Source: Aliidiomarina sanyensis
GTDB lineage: Bacteria > Pseudomonadota > Gammaproteobacteria > Enterobacterales > Alteromonadaceae
Assembly (NCBI RefSeq): GCF_003987175.1
Contig: NZ_PIPM01000004.1
Location: 62,001 to 126,000 of the forward strand
DNA length: 64,000 nucleotides
Direction of reading: 5' to 3'
The position numbers were made by a program, and so were the translations under genes. The stretch's first letter is position 1. The number at the start of each line of letters is the position of its first letter. The notes under the pieces are model-generated. The model was not told the origin of the DNA. It did no database searches and saw nothing but the letters and a program-made list of their open reading frames with translations. Of this stretch, positions 1-9,920 are shown piece by piece.

Positions 1-571
1 TGTTCTGTAATAACAGTGTTTTACCGGCTTTAGGTGGCGCCACAATCAAACCACGCTGACCTTTTCCGATCGGTGATGCTAAGTCCAAAATCCGGGCCGT
101 AATGTCTTCGGTCGAACCATTACCACGCTCCATGCGAAGTCGCTCGTTCGCATGCAGTGGTGTGAGGTTTTCGAATAGGATTTTGTTGCGGGAGTTTTCT
201 GGTTTATCGAAGTTAACTTCGCGGATCTTGAGAAGGGCAAAATAACGCTCACCTTCTTTCGGTGGCCGAATTTTTCCGGCTACGGTATCACCAGTCCGCA
301 AGTTAAAACGTCGGATCTGGCTGGGTGAGACATAGATGTCATCCGGGCCGGCGAGATACGACGAGTCCCCTGAGCGCAAAAATCCGAATCCATCCTGCAA
401 AATCTCAAGCACGCCATCGCCGAAGATGTCTTCACCGCTTTTTGAGTGCGCTTTGAGGATTGCAAAGATAATGTCTTGCTTGCGCAAGCGGGCCATGTTC
501 TCGAGACCCATCTCGGCGGCGAGGTTTACCAGTTCGTTGACGGGCTTGTTCTTCAGTTCTGTAAGATTCAT
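1..571 (-). CDS. rho: Transcription termination factor Rho (N-terminal part)
   Basis: Hexameric RNA-dependent ATPase helicase that ends transcription at C-rich, unstructured RNA. The 190 residues present begin [18 protein letters not shown], cover the N-terminal helical domain and the OSB-fold RNA-binding domain ([16 protein letters not shown]), and stop inside the Walker A loop (APPKAGKT). The rest of the ATPase domain lies before base 1, so this is a partial gene cut by the window edge, not a truncation. It follows trxA on the same strand, the order known from E. coli. The start is the ATG at 569-571; no strong ribosome binding site precedes it. Confidence 0.97.
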   Translation of the reverse strand, partial: MNLTELKNKPVNELVNLAAEMGLENMARLRKQDIIFAILKAHSKSGEDIFGDGVLEILQDGFGFLRSGDSSYLAGPDDIYVSPSQIRRFNLRTGDTVAGKIRPPKEGERYFALLKIREVNFDKPENSRNKILFENLTPLHANERLRMERGNGSTEDITARILDLASPIGKGQRGLIVAPPKAGKTLLLQN

Positions 572-882
572 AGTAGGTAGGTTTTTTCAATTGGTTAGAT
601 TTTGGATATGTCTCGTGTTCACGAATATACCGTGAGACGCCACGGAAAGTTCATCGAATTTGAAAGTGTTTTGTGTTTGGATAAATTTTGCTCGCAGATG
701 GGCGGGCAAATAAAAAGTTCTTGAGCAGCAATCTGGAAAGCAATGGAATACTGAGGCGAGTTCGATGTGAGGCTCAGCATCGTAAGAGCTGCCGAGTTAA
801 AAGTAACACCAAATTGGGAAACCGTCCAGTTTTTAAGCGCCCTTGCGCAAAACTTGCACAGGGCGCTTCCAAACCATTGAAC
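572..882 (-). promoter_or_regulatory. rho leader, C-rich and G-poor
   Basis: This 311-base gap between trxA and rho holds no convincing gene. Read on the minus strand, the 120 bases 661-780 contain 36 C and 16 G by direct count, a C-over-G excess of the kind Rho uses for loading. E. coli rho is autoregulated by Rho-dependent attenuation in its leader, so a similar role is inferred. An open frame of 53 codons (780 down to 619) starts with ATG but lacks an obvious ribosome binding site and does not resemble E. coli RhoL; I do not call it a gene. Confidence 0.45.
835..868 (-). terminator. Strong hairpin after trxA, no U-tract
   Basis: The 34 bases form a long stem: AAGCGCCCT pairs with AGGGCGCTT, and an inner GTGCAA/TTGCGC stem closes on a three-base loop with one G-T pair and one bulge. 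It starts 14 bases past the trxA stop. On the trxA strand the stem is followed by A residues, not T, so it is not a textbook intrinsic terminator. It may stabilise the trxA 3' end or act together with Rho. Confidence 0.4.
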
Positions 883-1209
883 TTAGACGTGCTCGTTCAG
901 GAACTCAGCCAGCTGAGTTTTCGACATGGCGCCCACTTTAGTTCCCACAACTTCACCATTTTTAAACAGCAAAAGCGTCGGGATACCGCGGATTCCATAC
1001 TTAGGAGGCGTTTGGTTATTGTGGTCAACGTTCAACTTGCCCACTTTCAATTTACCTGCAAACTCGTCAGCGACTTCGTCGAGGATCGGCGCGATCATTT
1101 TGCACGGACCACACCACTCGGCCCAAAAGTCCACCAGTACGGGTTGATCAGCGTTTAAAACGTCGGCTTCAAAGCTATCGTCACTCAGCTGAACAATATT
1201 GTCACTCAT
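883..1209 (-). CDS. trxA: Thioredoxin 1
   Basis: Small cytoplasmic dithiol reductase that recycles ribonucleotide reductase, peroxidases and other disulfide proteins. The 108 residues carry the active site WCGPC at 32-36 and the cis-proline in GIPT (Pro77), and the length matches E. coli TrxA. It is divergent from rhlB, with 98 bases between the starts, and lies upstream of rho on the same strand, the conserved gammaproteobacterial arrangement. The start ATG at 1207-1209 is preceded by a GGAGAT-type ribosome binding site on the minus strand. Confidence 0.97.
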   Translation of the reverse strand: MSDNIVQLSDDSFEADVLNADQPVLVDFWAEWCGPCKMIAPILDEVADEFAGKLKVGKLNVDHNNQTPPKYGIRGIPTLLLFKNGEVVGTKVGAMSKTQLAEFLNEHV

Positions 1210-1307
1210 GTTGCATCTCCAATCGGTTGCATGCGTCGCATTTTTTTGTAGCAGCGCATTATATTCTGTTTTCTAATGCAAGTCTAAACCTGTTAAACTG
1301 TGCACCT

Positions 1308-2573
1308 ATGAGCAAAAAACACCTTACAGAAACCCAATTTGCCGCCTTGGGTTTGCATCCTAAAGTTCTGGATGCTTTAAATCAAATCGGCTACGAGCAC
1401 TGTACGCCCATTCAGGCAATGAGCTTGCCTATCGCGTTGCAGGGTAAAGATGTTGCAGGTCAAGCACAGACCGGCACCGGAAAAACTATCGCTTTTCTTG
1501 TGGCATTATTCAACCACTTGATGACGAATCCGAAACGAAACCCAGACGAAACGCAACCCCGCGCGCTTGTTATGGCACCTACGCGAGAACTCGCCGTTCA
1601 GATCGCTAATGACGGAGAAGCCATCGCAAAAAGTTGTGGATTGAAGATGGCGGTAGTTTACGGTGGCGAAGGATATGACGCCCAGCGTGCAGAGCTTCAA
1701 GAAGGAGTCGATGTGCTCATCGGCACCTGCGGCCGCCTGATCGACTACTTTAAGCAAGGCGCTTACAAACTTTCGAATATTGATGTCGTCGTGCTCGATG
1801 AAGCAGACCGGATGTATGATCTGGGCTTTATCGACGATGTGCGCTATATGTTGCGGAAGATGCCTCCTGCGGGTGAGCGCTTAAACATGCTGTTCTCCGC
1901 GACACTGTCCCACCGGGTTAAAGAGCTCGCCTACGAACACATGAACGATCCGACGAGTGTGGAGATCGAACCGGAACGGATGACTGGTGCGCGCATCGAA
2001 GAAGAGCTCTTCTATCCGTCCAAACCCGACAAAATTAAGCTGCTATTGACGTTGGTTGAGGAAGATTGGCCGGAGAAAGCAATTGTTTTCTGTAACACCA
2101 AGCACGGATGTAACTATGTTTATCATTGGCTGCTCGGTGACAAGCATCGGGTCGGACTCCTCACGGGTGACGTGCCTCAACGCAAACGTCTTCGCATTCT
2201 CGAGGATTTCACCTCCGGAAAAATCGATATTTTGGTCGCGACTGATGTTGCTGCGCGCGGATTGCATATCCCAGCTGTAAGCCACGTATTCAATTACGAC
2301 TTGCCAGACGATTGTGAGGATTACGTACATCGGATTGGCCGCACAGGTCGAGCGGGAGCCAGCGGGAAAGCCATCAGCTTTGCCTGCGAAGAGTATGTGT
2401 ATAACTTACCTGCGATCGAAAGCTACATTCAGCATGAGATTCCGGTTACCAAATACAACTCGGACGCCCTGCTAACCGACTTGAAAAAGCCGCATATCCC
2501 ACAAAAACGGCGCATGCAAAGTGGTCGCGAGCATAGTCGTCGGCATTCCGGCCCACGCCAGCGAAAGCACTAA
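1308..2573 (+). CDS. rhlB: ATP-dependent RNA helicase RhlB
   Basis: DEAD-box helicase; in Enterobacteria it belongs to the RNase E degradosome and unwinds structured mRNA for PNPase. From the ATG at 1308 the protein has 421 residues. Visible motifs are the Q-motif region (CTPIQ, 32-36), AQTGTGKT (53-60), PTREL (91-95), DEAD (164-167), SAT (197-199), then [12 protein letters not shown] and [10 protein letters not shown] in the second RecA lobe. A basic tail ([20 protein letters not shown]) ends it. An earlier in-frame start at 1227 would add 27 residues with no family counterpart. Divergence from trxA and adjacency to gppA match E. coli and decide RhlB over other DEAD paralogues. Confidence 0.95.
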   Translation: MSKKHLTETQFAALGLHPKVLDALNQIGYEHCTPIQAMSLPIALQGKDVAGQAQTGTGKTIAFLVALFNHLMTNPKRNPDETQPRALVMAPTRELAVQIANDGEAIAKSCGLKMAVVYGGEGYDAQRAELQEGVDVLIGTCGRLIDYFKQGAYKLSNIDVVVLDEADRMYDLGFIDDVRYMLRKMPPAGERLNMLFSATLSHRVKELAYEHMNDPTSVEIEPERMTGARIEEELFYPSKPDKIKLLLTLVEEDWPEKAIVFCNTKHGCNYVYHWLLGDKHRVGLLTGDVPQRKRLRILEDFTSGKIDILVATDVAARGLHIPAVSHVFNYDLPDDCEDYVHRIGRTGRAGASGKAISFACEEYVYNLPAIESYIQHEIPVTKYNSDALLTDLKKPHIPQKRRMQSGREHSRRHSGPRQRKH

Positions 2574-2597
2574 TCAAGCGACGAAGGAGCCTAACCG

Positions 2598-4085
2598 ATG
2601 CGTTCAAAAGATTATTATGCGGCCATCGACTTAGGCTCCAACAGCTTCCACATGCTGGTCGTGCGTGTGGTAGCCGGCTCCCTCCAAGTAGTCTCAAAAA
2701 TACGCAGAAAAGTCCGCCTTGCTGGGGGACTTCAAGCGGATGGAACCCTCGATGCTGCGGCGCGAGAGCGGGCTCTCGATTGCCTCGCCATTTTCGCGGA
2801 TCGGGTCCGCGACATTGCTCCAGAAAATATCACTGCGGTCGGCACAGCCACCCTGCGCAAACTCAAACCCGAAGACCCGTTTCTTGAGCAAGTTCGCAGT
2901 ACACTTGGGCATCCACTTCGGATCATTAGTGGTGACGAGGAAGCCGCGACCATTTTTCAAGGAATCGCCCACACGACGTCCGTGCAAGGCGCTACCTTGG
3001 TCATTGATATAGGCGGCGCAAGTACCGAAATTGTAGTGGGCGAGGGTTTTGAAGCGCGTTATCTGCAGAGTTTGGATATGGGCTGCGTTACGCTGATTGG
3101 GGCGTTCTTTGACGACGGCCGGATTACACCAGAAAATACCGATGCGGCGATCACCCATGTCATGCAATTGATTGAGCCTCATGCGGCCGCTTACAAACGC
3201 CATGGCTGGGACGCTGCACTGGGTGCGTCCGGGACATTCAAGTCCTTGCAAGAAATGGCGCTCGCGCGCGGATTGCCGTTGCGCTTTACCCTTCCATGGC
3301 TCGAACAACTACTAAACGAATGTTTGCAGTACGGTCGTATCGACGCGCTCGAGCTTCATGGTTTACGGCCGCCCCGTCGTCCTGTCTTTATCTCCGGTCT
3401 GTGTATTTTGATCGGCGCATTTCGCGCCCTCAAGCTGACGACTATTGAGGCAACAGAAGGGGCACTTCGTGAAGGTCTGATTTACGGAATGCTCCATGAG
3501 CTTCAACACACGGATGTTCAACTTCGAACACTTATGAGTTTGGTCGAAAGTTACCACCTAGATTATGATCAAATCGCGCGGGTGGAGAAGCTCGCGCAGC
3601 AATACCTTGAGGCATGTCCAACCCAGTGGCACGATATTCAAGGGGAAGATGCGGTCCGTTTGGTGCGTGCAGCAAGCTACCTCCACGAGATTGGCTTAAC
3701 CCTCAACTACAAACATGCCAGTAGCCATGGTCGCTACGTCCTCGCTCACTCAAATTTACCAGGGTTCTCGGTCCGCGAGCGTGAATTTTTACTGGAGCTT
3801 CTCGGTGGAGTCGCGGGAATCATTGATGACGATGCCGAGCCGGACGAACTTCCTGATTATCCGCCTCTCGCTCGTTTAACACGGGTCATGCGCCTCGCAG
3901 TGATGGGTTGTCAACGCCGCCGCGATGATATGATCGCCAATGGTGTGTTGACCACCGACGATGAACACCTCACCTTGCACTTCCCGCGTGGCTTTTTACA
4001 AGCGAACCCGTATCTTCGAAGCTTGTATGAAAAAGAAGCGCTGTGGCAACAGCGCTTCGGTGGATTGACCCTGAAAGAAGTGTAG
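2598..4085 (+). CDS. gppA: Guanosine pentaphosphatase / exopolyphosphatase (GppA family)
   Basis: Converts pppGpp to ppGpp and may trim polyphosphate. The 495-residue protein has the ASKHA-fold phosphate motifs IDLGSNS (10-16) and DIGGAST (137-143), the acidic SGDEEA at 111-116 that supplies the catalytic glutamate in this family, and a C-terminal HD-like helical domain. Sequence alone does not separate GppA from Ppx; its place 24 bases after rhlB is the E. coli gppA position. AAGGAGC precedes the ATG. Its 3' end contains the hairpin that terminates the converging hemB transcript. Confidence 0.9.
   Translation: MRSKDYYAAIDLGSNSFHMLVVRVVAGSLQVVSKIRRKVRLAGGLQADGTLDAAARERALDCLAIFADRVRDIAPENITAVGTATLRKLKPEDPFLEQVRSTLGHPLRIISGDEEAATIFQGIAHTTSVQGATLVIDIGGASTEIVVGEGFEARYLQSLDMGCVTLIGAFFDDGRITPENTDAAITHVMQLIEPHAAAYKRHGWDAALGASGTFKSLQEMALARGLPLRFTLPWLEQLLNECLQYGRIDALELHGLRPPRRPVFISGLCILIGAFRALKLTTIEATEGALREGLIYGMLHELQHTDVQLRTLMSLVESYHLDYDQIARVEKLAQQYLEACPTQWHDIQGEDAVRLVRAASYLHEIGLTLNYKHASSHGRYVLAHSNLPGFSVREREFLLELLGGVAGIIDDDAEPDELPDYPPLARLTRVMRLAVMGCQRRRDDMIANGVLTTDDEHLTLHFPRGFLQANPYLRSLYEKEALWQQRFGGLTLKEV
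4030..4058 (-). terminator. Intrinsic terminator of hemB inside gppA
   Basis: On the minus strand a perfect ten-pair stem, GAAGCGCTGT with ACAGCGCTTC and a four-base loop, is followed directly by TTTTT. It lies 33 bases past the hemB stop and within the last codons of gppA, where it encodes residues around EKEALWQQRF. The T-run orientation shows that it serves hemB. Confidence 0.8.
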
Positions 4086-4090
4086 GTGTG

Positions 4091-5107
<1,017 letters not shown>

Positions 5108-5162
5108 CTATCCTGTGGTAAAGATGTTGCGGACGATTGTACTGGAAAATTCGTAAAAATGC

Positions 5163-6996
5163 TCACGCATCAGCGTTTACGGTCACGCGGATAACCTGAT
5201 CGCGACCCTTTGATTTAGCCCGGTACAAGGCATCATCGGCCGCTTTGAGCAACACAAGCGCGGAGTGCGCGGGCTTCTCTACGGTAGTGGTCGCGACGCC
5301 AAAACTTGCCGTAACTTGAAGTGGACCCGCTTTACTGGCAAACGGCCGTTTGCGAATAGCATCTTGGAGTCGCTCAGCGACTCGTTTTGCCGCCTCGGCA
5401 TCCGTGTCCGGTAACACGACCGCAAACTCTTCGCCGCCATAACGACACACAAAGTCTGTCGGACGACTTGCGGTTTCTTGCAGGCGCTTCGCAAACGCAA
5501 TCAGAACGTCGTCTCCAATCAAGTGACCGTAGGCGTCATTGAGCGGTTTAAAATGATCGATATCTACCATGACAATTGAAAGCGGCTTTCCCTCTTCTTG
5601 CGCTTGGTGAAATACGTGCTGCAGCTGTTCATTGAAATAACGACGGTTGAAAACGCGTGTAAGTCCATCCTCACGACTTTTCTGCTCGAGTTCGCTATTG
5701 GCCACTTGCAAGCGGGCCGTGACATCCTCTAGCGCTTGTGTCCGCTCCGCAACCCGAACTTCCAACTCTTCGTTTAACTGCCGTTGTGCTTCTTGTGCAA
5801 CAAATGCCTGCGCCAGCGCTTCATCTTGCGCGGCGATTTTTTGCGTGCGCTCAGCAGAGTACATCAGGGTCACCACCCACGACAGCAGGAGGACTTCAAT
5901 TCCTGAACCGATCATGATGGCGTAGCGCTGAATAAACTGCCCATCCAAAATACCCAAGTAGGCCAATGAATTGAACAAGATCGAGGCGAGAAAGGTAATC
6001 CAAGCCAACATAAAGATCTGCGCGTGCATCATCCCACGGATCCACATTGCGGCGCCCAACACCATCACGTAACTGCAAGCGATGATGGCGAAGCCTAACA
6101 ACATACGGATCGTCACCGAGTACGGCAACAACACGCTACAAATCGAGATAATGGCGGCACCCACACCGAGCGCAACTAAACCTTGGTGCCAGCGAATTCC
6201 ATTTGAACGAAGGTTCATGAGCTGGGTAATGAAAATCGAGGCAAAAACGAAAGCTAATCCACCGAAAAGGACGATCGCCCGTTCCTGCATCCACAGAAAC
6301 TCAGGCCACAAATAGCGGAACCCAACCCCACTGAGTGCAGCCATGAGAAGTCCAGTAAAGATGACGTAGATAGAGTAGCTAAAAAAGCTCGGCTCACGGG
6401 TGACAACATAACCAAACAGGTTATACACCACCATACAAATCAGCACGCCAAAATACAGGCCAACCGCAACGTTCAATGGTCCCTGAGCGGCGTGAAAATC
6501 ACTCTCTTGCCAGATATAAAGTGGGACACGAACCGAGCTGCTGGTTTGCACGCGGACAAAGGCTTCATGTGCTTCGGTGTCAGGCACAGGAAGCACAAAA
6601 GAATTGGCAAGCACTGGGCGCTCGGTGAAGGGCTGTTGGTCTCCCACATGATATTCACTGACGACTTCACCATCCAATACGAATGCAACATGCACATTAT
6701 CAAGTAATGGATATTCGATCTGCAGCAGTCGCCGCCCTTCCCCTGCGGGAATTCCGACCCGGAACCAAATTGGTGTCGTATCATAACCAAACGAGATCGG
6801 GATCGGTACCCAAATAGGTCCAATTCGCTTGAGAGAATGTCATGACATCATTGAGGGAGTGCTCATCCTGATGATCAATAAAGTAATCCGCCGACGGCAC
6901 AATGCGGGTATCCTCGCTCGCCTGCACTGTCGAAGAAAATAACCCGAGCATCAAAAAGACATTCAACAGCAGGCGGAGGTGTTGCCATTTACTCAT
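5163..6996 (-). pseudogene. 7TMR-DISM membrane diguanylate cyclase, frameshifted
   Basis: The gene would encode a signal peptide (MSKWQHLRLLLNVFLMLGLF...), a periplasmic DISMED2 sensor domain, seven membrane helices, a coiled coil and a GGDEF domain with an intact GGEEF active site and an RxxD inhibitory site (RPTD) five residues before it. The reading frame is broken: the frame from ATG 6994-6996 stops at TGA 6781-6783, and the conserved continuation (TTPIWFRVGIPAG... LLQIEYPLLDNV) is one frame over, open from 6839 down to 5163. The shift lies in 6784-6839, probably near the tandem GATCGG copies at 6795-6806. The start overlaps the tatD stop by eight bases. It may be a recent mutation or a sequencing error; a GTG at 6695 could still give a protein lacking the signal peptide. 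Confidence 0.75.
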
Positions 6997-7813
6997 GGGC
7001 TGCCTCCTCATCTTGCCCGACCGACAGTGCCGACCATTCGCCAAATAGGCGCTGCGCATTTTCAGTTGTCGTGTGCATCAGGGCTTGCGCATCGGTTCCA
7101 CGCAGCTGAGCAACGGTCTCGACGATATACGGAAGGTAACTCGGGAGATTGGTCCGCGATTTTGGCCGAGGCCGAATCGTGCGTGGCAACAGATAGGGCG
7201 CATCGGTCTCGAGCAATAAACGAGATTCAGGAATGGCCGGGATTGCTGCTTGCAGGTCGGCACCGCGTCGCTCATCACAGACCCACCCCGTCACCCCGAT
7301 GTAGCAATCCCGTTCAATGTACTGCTCGAGTGCAGCACGGTCACCGGTAAAGCAATGGGCAAATAAAGCCGGAATATCTCTGCGGAACTCATCCAGAATA
7401 GCAAGTTGATCATCTAACGCGTCCCGCTCATGCAAACACACAGGAAGTTTTAAATCGGCCGCCAATGCCAACTGAGCCGTAAAAACACGACGCTGAATAG
7501 CCGGAGGAGAGTAGTTTCGATTGTAGTCGAGGCCGCATTCACCCACTGCGCGGACCCGTGGATCGGCCGCCAGCGTGCGTAGTACATCAAGATATCCGGG
7601 GCTCACATTGGCCGCATCGTGGGGGTGTACCCCCGCGGTTGCGATACAGCCAGGGTGATGTTCGGCCAACGCGAGGGCTTCTTGGCTACTGTGTTCGGAT
7701 GTCCCAATCAGTACGAATCGCGTCACCTGCTGACGCGCAGCCTCATCTAAAACCGACGCGTGCCGGTCTGCAAAGGCAGGTGCACTCAGATTGAGACCAC
7801 AATCGACCAGCAT
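6989..7813 (-). CDS. tatD: TatD family metal-dependent deoxyribonuclease
   Basis: TIM-barrel hydrolase of the TatD family, 3'-5' exonucleases acting on DNA in repair and nucleic-acid turnover; E. coli TatD is not needed for Tat export. The 274 residues show the family landmarks GVHPHD, AVGECGLDY, CLHERD, HCFTG and ETDAPYL. The N-terminus reads VDCGLNL, without the HxH pair of many paralogues, as in E. coli TatD itself. It starts 11 bases after the preceding gene and overlaps the start of the cyclase gene, so it is probably part of the tat transcript. Confidence 0.93.
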   Translation of the reverse strand: MLVDCGLNLSAPAFADRHASVLDEAARQQVTRFVLIGTSEHSSQEALALAEHHPGCIATAGVHPHDAANVSPGYLDVLRTLAADPRVRAVGECGLDYNRNYSPPAIQRRVFTAQLALAADLKLPVCLHERDALDDQLAILDEFRRDIPALFAHCFTGDRAALEQYIERDCYIGVTGWVCDERRGADLQAAIPAIPESRLLLETDAPYLLPRTIRPRPKSRTNLPSYLPYIVETVAQLRGTDAQALMHTTTENAQRLFGEWSALSVGQDEEAAHE

Positions 7814-7824
7814 GTGAAAGCAGA

Positions 7825-8508
7825 CTACCGTTCTATCTGCACACGAATACGCCGGTTTGAACCGTCCGTGCCCATGAAGTAGCTATTCAGGAAGCGACCC
7901 TCTTCAATGTAGTAGCGGGTGTTCGGGTCGTAATTAAAGCGTCCGGCTTCTTGCTGACGCCAAACTTGTCCATTATCGAGCCGGAAGAACCACAAACCTC
8001 GCGCATTTTGCCAAGCCTCATCAATGGTTACATATTCCTTGCCCTCAATCGGCTTTCCACTGCTTCGCGCTTGTTCTTGACGCCGTGCCTCAGCCTCTTG
8101 GGCACGAGCTTCGGCCTCTTGCGCTCGAGCTTCCGCTTCACGGGCCCGCCGCTCTGCCGCTTCTGCTCGTTCGTCCGCACGTTGTTGGGCTTCACTCCGC
8201 GCTTCAGCTGCGCGCTCTAGCCCCGCACCTTGCCCTTGGCTTTCACCACGCCCTTGACCTAACCCCTGACCTTGACCACGCGCTGGGCCTGATGCGACTT
8301 CAGCGCCAAGCTCAAGCGCAATTTCGTCATAACACACCAGACGCTCAAGTGGGTTTTGAATCTCTGCACAAGCTTGAATTCGATTGGAAACGGAGTTTTC
8401 GTCCGACCACGCCGGGGCACTGAGCCAAGTCAAACTGACCGCTGCGCTTGCGAGCAGAGCGATCCGTCCAATTGGGCGTTGCGTACGTTTCTGGATACGA
8501 GTATTCAT
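7825..8508 (-). CDS. Periplasmic coiled-coil protein in the tat operon, function unknown
   Basis: A 227-residue exported protein I cannot assign. It begins with a basic stretch and a signal peptide ending near PAWSDE, followed by a [18 protein letters not shown] segment; this C...R-x-x-CYD pattern recurs at the mature N-terminus of several small periplasmic proteins, including type VI-associated ones. Next come a Gly/Gln-rich linker, a charged coiled coil of EARAQEA-type heptads and a C-terminal domain with [15 protein letters not shown] and a basic end ([10 protein letters not shown]). Its ATG overlaps the tatC stop (ATGA), so it is translationally coupled to tatC. The signal has no clear twin-arginine motif, although RTQRPIGR is basic. 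Confidence 0.85.
   Translation of the reverse strand: MNTRIQKRTQRPIGRIALLASAAVSLTWLSAPAWSDENSVSNRIQACAEIQNPLERLVCYDEIALELGAEVASGPARGQGQGLGQGRGESQGQGAGLERAAEARSEAQQRADERAEAAERRAREAEARAQEAEARAQEAEARRQEQARSSGKPIEGKEYVTIDEAWQNARGLWFFRLDNGQVWRQQEAGRFNYDPNTRYYIEEGRFLNSYFMGTDGSNRRIRVQIER
8093..8134 (-). repeat. Two 21-bp tandem units encoding coiled-coil heptads
   Basis: The blocks 8093-8113 and 8114-8134 match at 18 of 21 positions and encode the repeated seven-residue pattern A-Q-E-A-E-A-R. Degenerate neighbours extend on both sides. The array could expand or contract in steps of seven residues without breaking the frame. Confidence 0.6.
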
Positions 8509-9233
8509 GGCTGTTCCTCCTGATTCTTGTTCTTATAAAAACCAGCCAAGATGATACCTAGTTCATACAGCAACCACATGGGAACTGCAAGCAAGGTCTG
8601 TGAAATGACATCTGGCGGCGTGAGCAACATGCCCACCACGAAGAGTCCGACAATCACATACGGACGCTTGTTCCGCAACGCTTCTTGGGTGACCGCACCA
8701 CTCCATACCAACAGTAAGATGGCCACCGGAATTTCAAAGGCGATGCCAAAGGCAAAGAAAATCTTTAATACAAAATCCAAGTAGCTGGAAATATCTGTAG
8801 CGATCGTAATGCCCTCCGGAGCCATGCTCGTGAAGAAGGCGAACGCCAAAGGAAGCACCACGTAATACGCGAATGCAATACCAAGATAGAACAGCAAGCT
8901 ACTACTAATTAACAATGGGGCGACTAAGCGTTTTTCTTTTTTGTACAGTGCTGGGGCTATAAAACGCCATACTTGATGCAGGAGAAAGGGGATGGCAATC
9001 AAAATCGAGACCACCAGAGTCAGTTTAAACGGCGCAAAGAAAGGAGCCCCAACATCCGTTGCGATCATACTGGTACCTTCCGGCAAGTGCGCCATCAACG
9101 GGTCCGCAAGCCAGCGATACAAGTCGCGTGCAAAGTAAATCAATGATACGAAAATCACCAGCACTACGGTAACCGACCGCAATACAGTCCGCCGAAGTTC
9201 AGCTAAATGATCAAGTAACCCTGTTTCTTGCAT
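8505..9233 (-). CDS. tatC: Sec-independent protein translocase TatC
   Basis: Core inner-membrane receptor of the twin-arginine translocase, which binds signal peptides together with TatB. The 242 residues have six predicted membrane segments and family landmarks: [10 protein letters not shown] at the cytoplasmic N-terminus, [26 protein letters not shown] and [10 protein letters not shown], plus the glutamate in that last segment that matters for signal-peptide docking. It lies two bases after tatB and overlaps the next gene by four bases. Confidence 0.97.
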   Translation of the reverse strand: MQETGLLDHLAELRRTVLRSVTVVLVIFVSLIYFARDLYRWLADPLMAHLPEGTSMIATDVGAPFFAPFKLTLVVSILIAIPFLLHQVWRFIAPALYKKEKRLVAPLLISSSLLFYLGIAFAYYVVLPLAFAFFTSMAPEGITIATDISSYLDFVLKIFFAFGIAFEIPVAILLLVWSGAVTQEALRNKRPYVIVGLFVVGMLLTPPDVISQTLLAVPMWLLYELGIILAGFYKNKNQEEQP

Positions 9234-9235
9234 GG

Positions 9236-9616
9236 CTACGGGTCCTTTTTATCGTTTGTCGCTGAAGGGGTGTCTTTCGGTTCTTCCGAGGCGTCAGTGG
9301 ACTCCTTCGACGGTGTTTGTGCACCATAGGGATTACGCACCGAATCCGCAGCTTGCTGCAGCTCAGCCAGGGAACGTTTTAATTCAGGAGACAATTTCTC
9401 GATGTCTTCGGCCGACTCGATTTTCTTCAGGTGGTCGTGAAGCTCTTTCACGCGCAGTTCATGATTAATCTCTGCTTCCATCCGGCTTCCAAAAGCGCGC
9501 ACTTTTGCCAGGGTTCGCTGCATGGAACGGATAGCCCCGGGCAGCCGCTCGGGCCCAAGCACAAGCAACCCAATCACGAGGATAATCAGTAGCTCCCAGA
9601 ACCCAATATCAAACAT
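9236..9616 (-). CDS. tatB: Sec-independent protein translocase TatB
   Basis: Membrane partner of TatC in substrate recognition. The 126-residue protein opens [26 protein letters not shown]: the short N-terminal helix with its conserved glutamate, then the GPERLP hinge that distinguishes TatB from TatA, then a long amphipathic helix and a charged Ser/Asp/Lys-rich tail. It sits 40 bases after tatA, two bases before tatC. Confidence 0.96.
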   Translation of the reverse strand: MFDIGFWELLIILVIGLLVLGPERLPGAIRSMQRTLAKVRAFGSRMEAEINHELRVKELHDHLKKIESAEDIEKLSPELKRSLAELQQAADSVRNPYGAQTPSKESTDASEEPKDTPSATNDKKDP

Positions 9617-9656
9617 ACGTCCGTCCGCGTTTCATCACGATGCTGCATCACCACGC

Positions 9657-9905
9657 TTAGTCGCGCGGTTTGGCGTCGTCATGTTCTTTCGACTGTGGTT
9701 TCTGATCAGCCTCAGGTGAAACGGAAGACTTCTCTTCAAGCGATTTCTTTTCCTCGTCAGATGGCTTTTTCTCGTCATCCATCTCTTTTTTGAAACCTCG
9801 AATCGCCGATCCGAGATCGCTTCCGAGCGTACGCAGACGCTTACTACCAAAGACGATGACTACCACAAGGAGGATAATCAAAAGTTGCCATAAACTGATA
9901 CCCAT
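9657..9905 (-). CDS. tatA: Sec-independent protein translocase TatA
   Basis: Pore-forming or membrane-thinning subunit of the Tat system. The 82 residues show one N-terminal membrane helix ([18 protein letters not shown]), the FG hinge at 19-20, the amphipathic helix containing [19 protein letters not shown] and a highly charged cytoplasmic tail. It follows ubiB closely, as in E. coli, and leads the tatABC set. Confidence 0.96.
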   Translation of the reverse strand: MGISLWQLLIILLVVVIVFGSKRLRTLGSDLGSAIRGFKKEMDDEKKPSDEEKKSLEEKSSVSPEADQKPQSKEHDDAKPRD

Positions 9906-9920
9906 AAATCCTCTCTGCTC

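Noticed and set aside
619-780. 53-codon frame in the rho leader as a RhoL peptide
   Set aside because: No ribosome binding site and no resemblance to E. coli RhoL; the C-rich composition alone can explain the open frame.
688-1158. Open frame of 156 codons on the plus strand across trxA
   Set aside because: It lies antisense to trxA and its leader and encodes no recognisable domain; it is a shadow frame.
1225-1265. Sigma-70 promoter for rhlB with TATATT at 1260-1265
   Set aside because: No acceptable -35 box at normal spacing could be found, so I did not list it.
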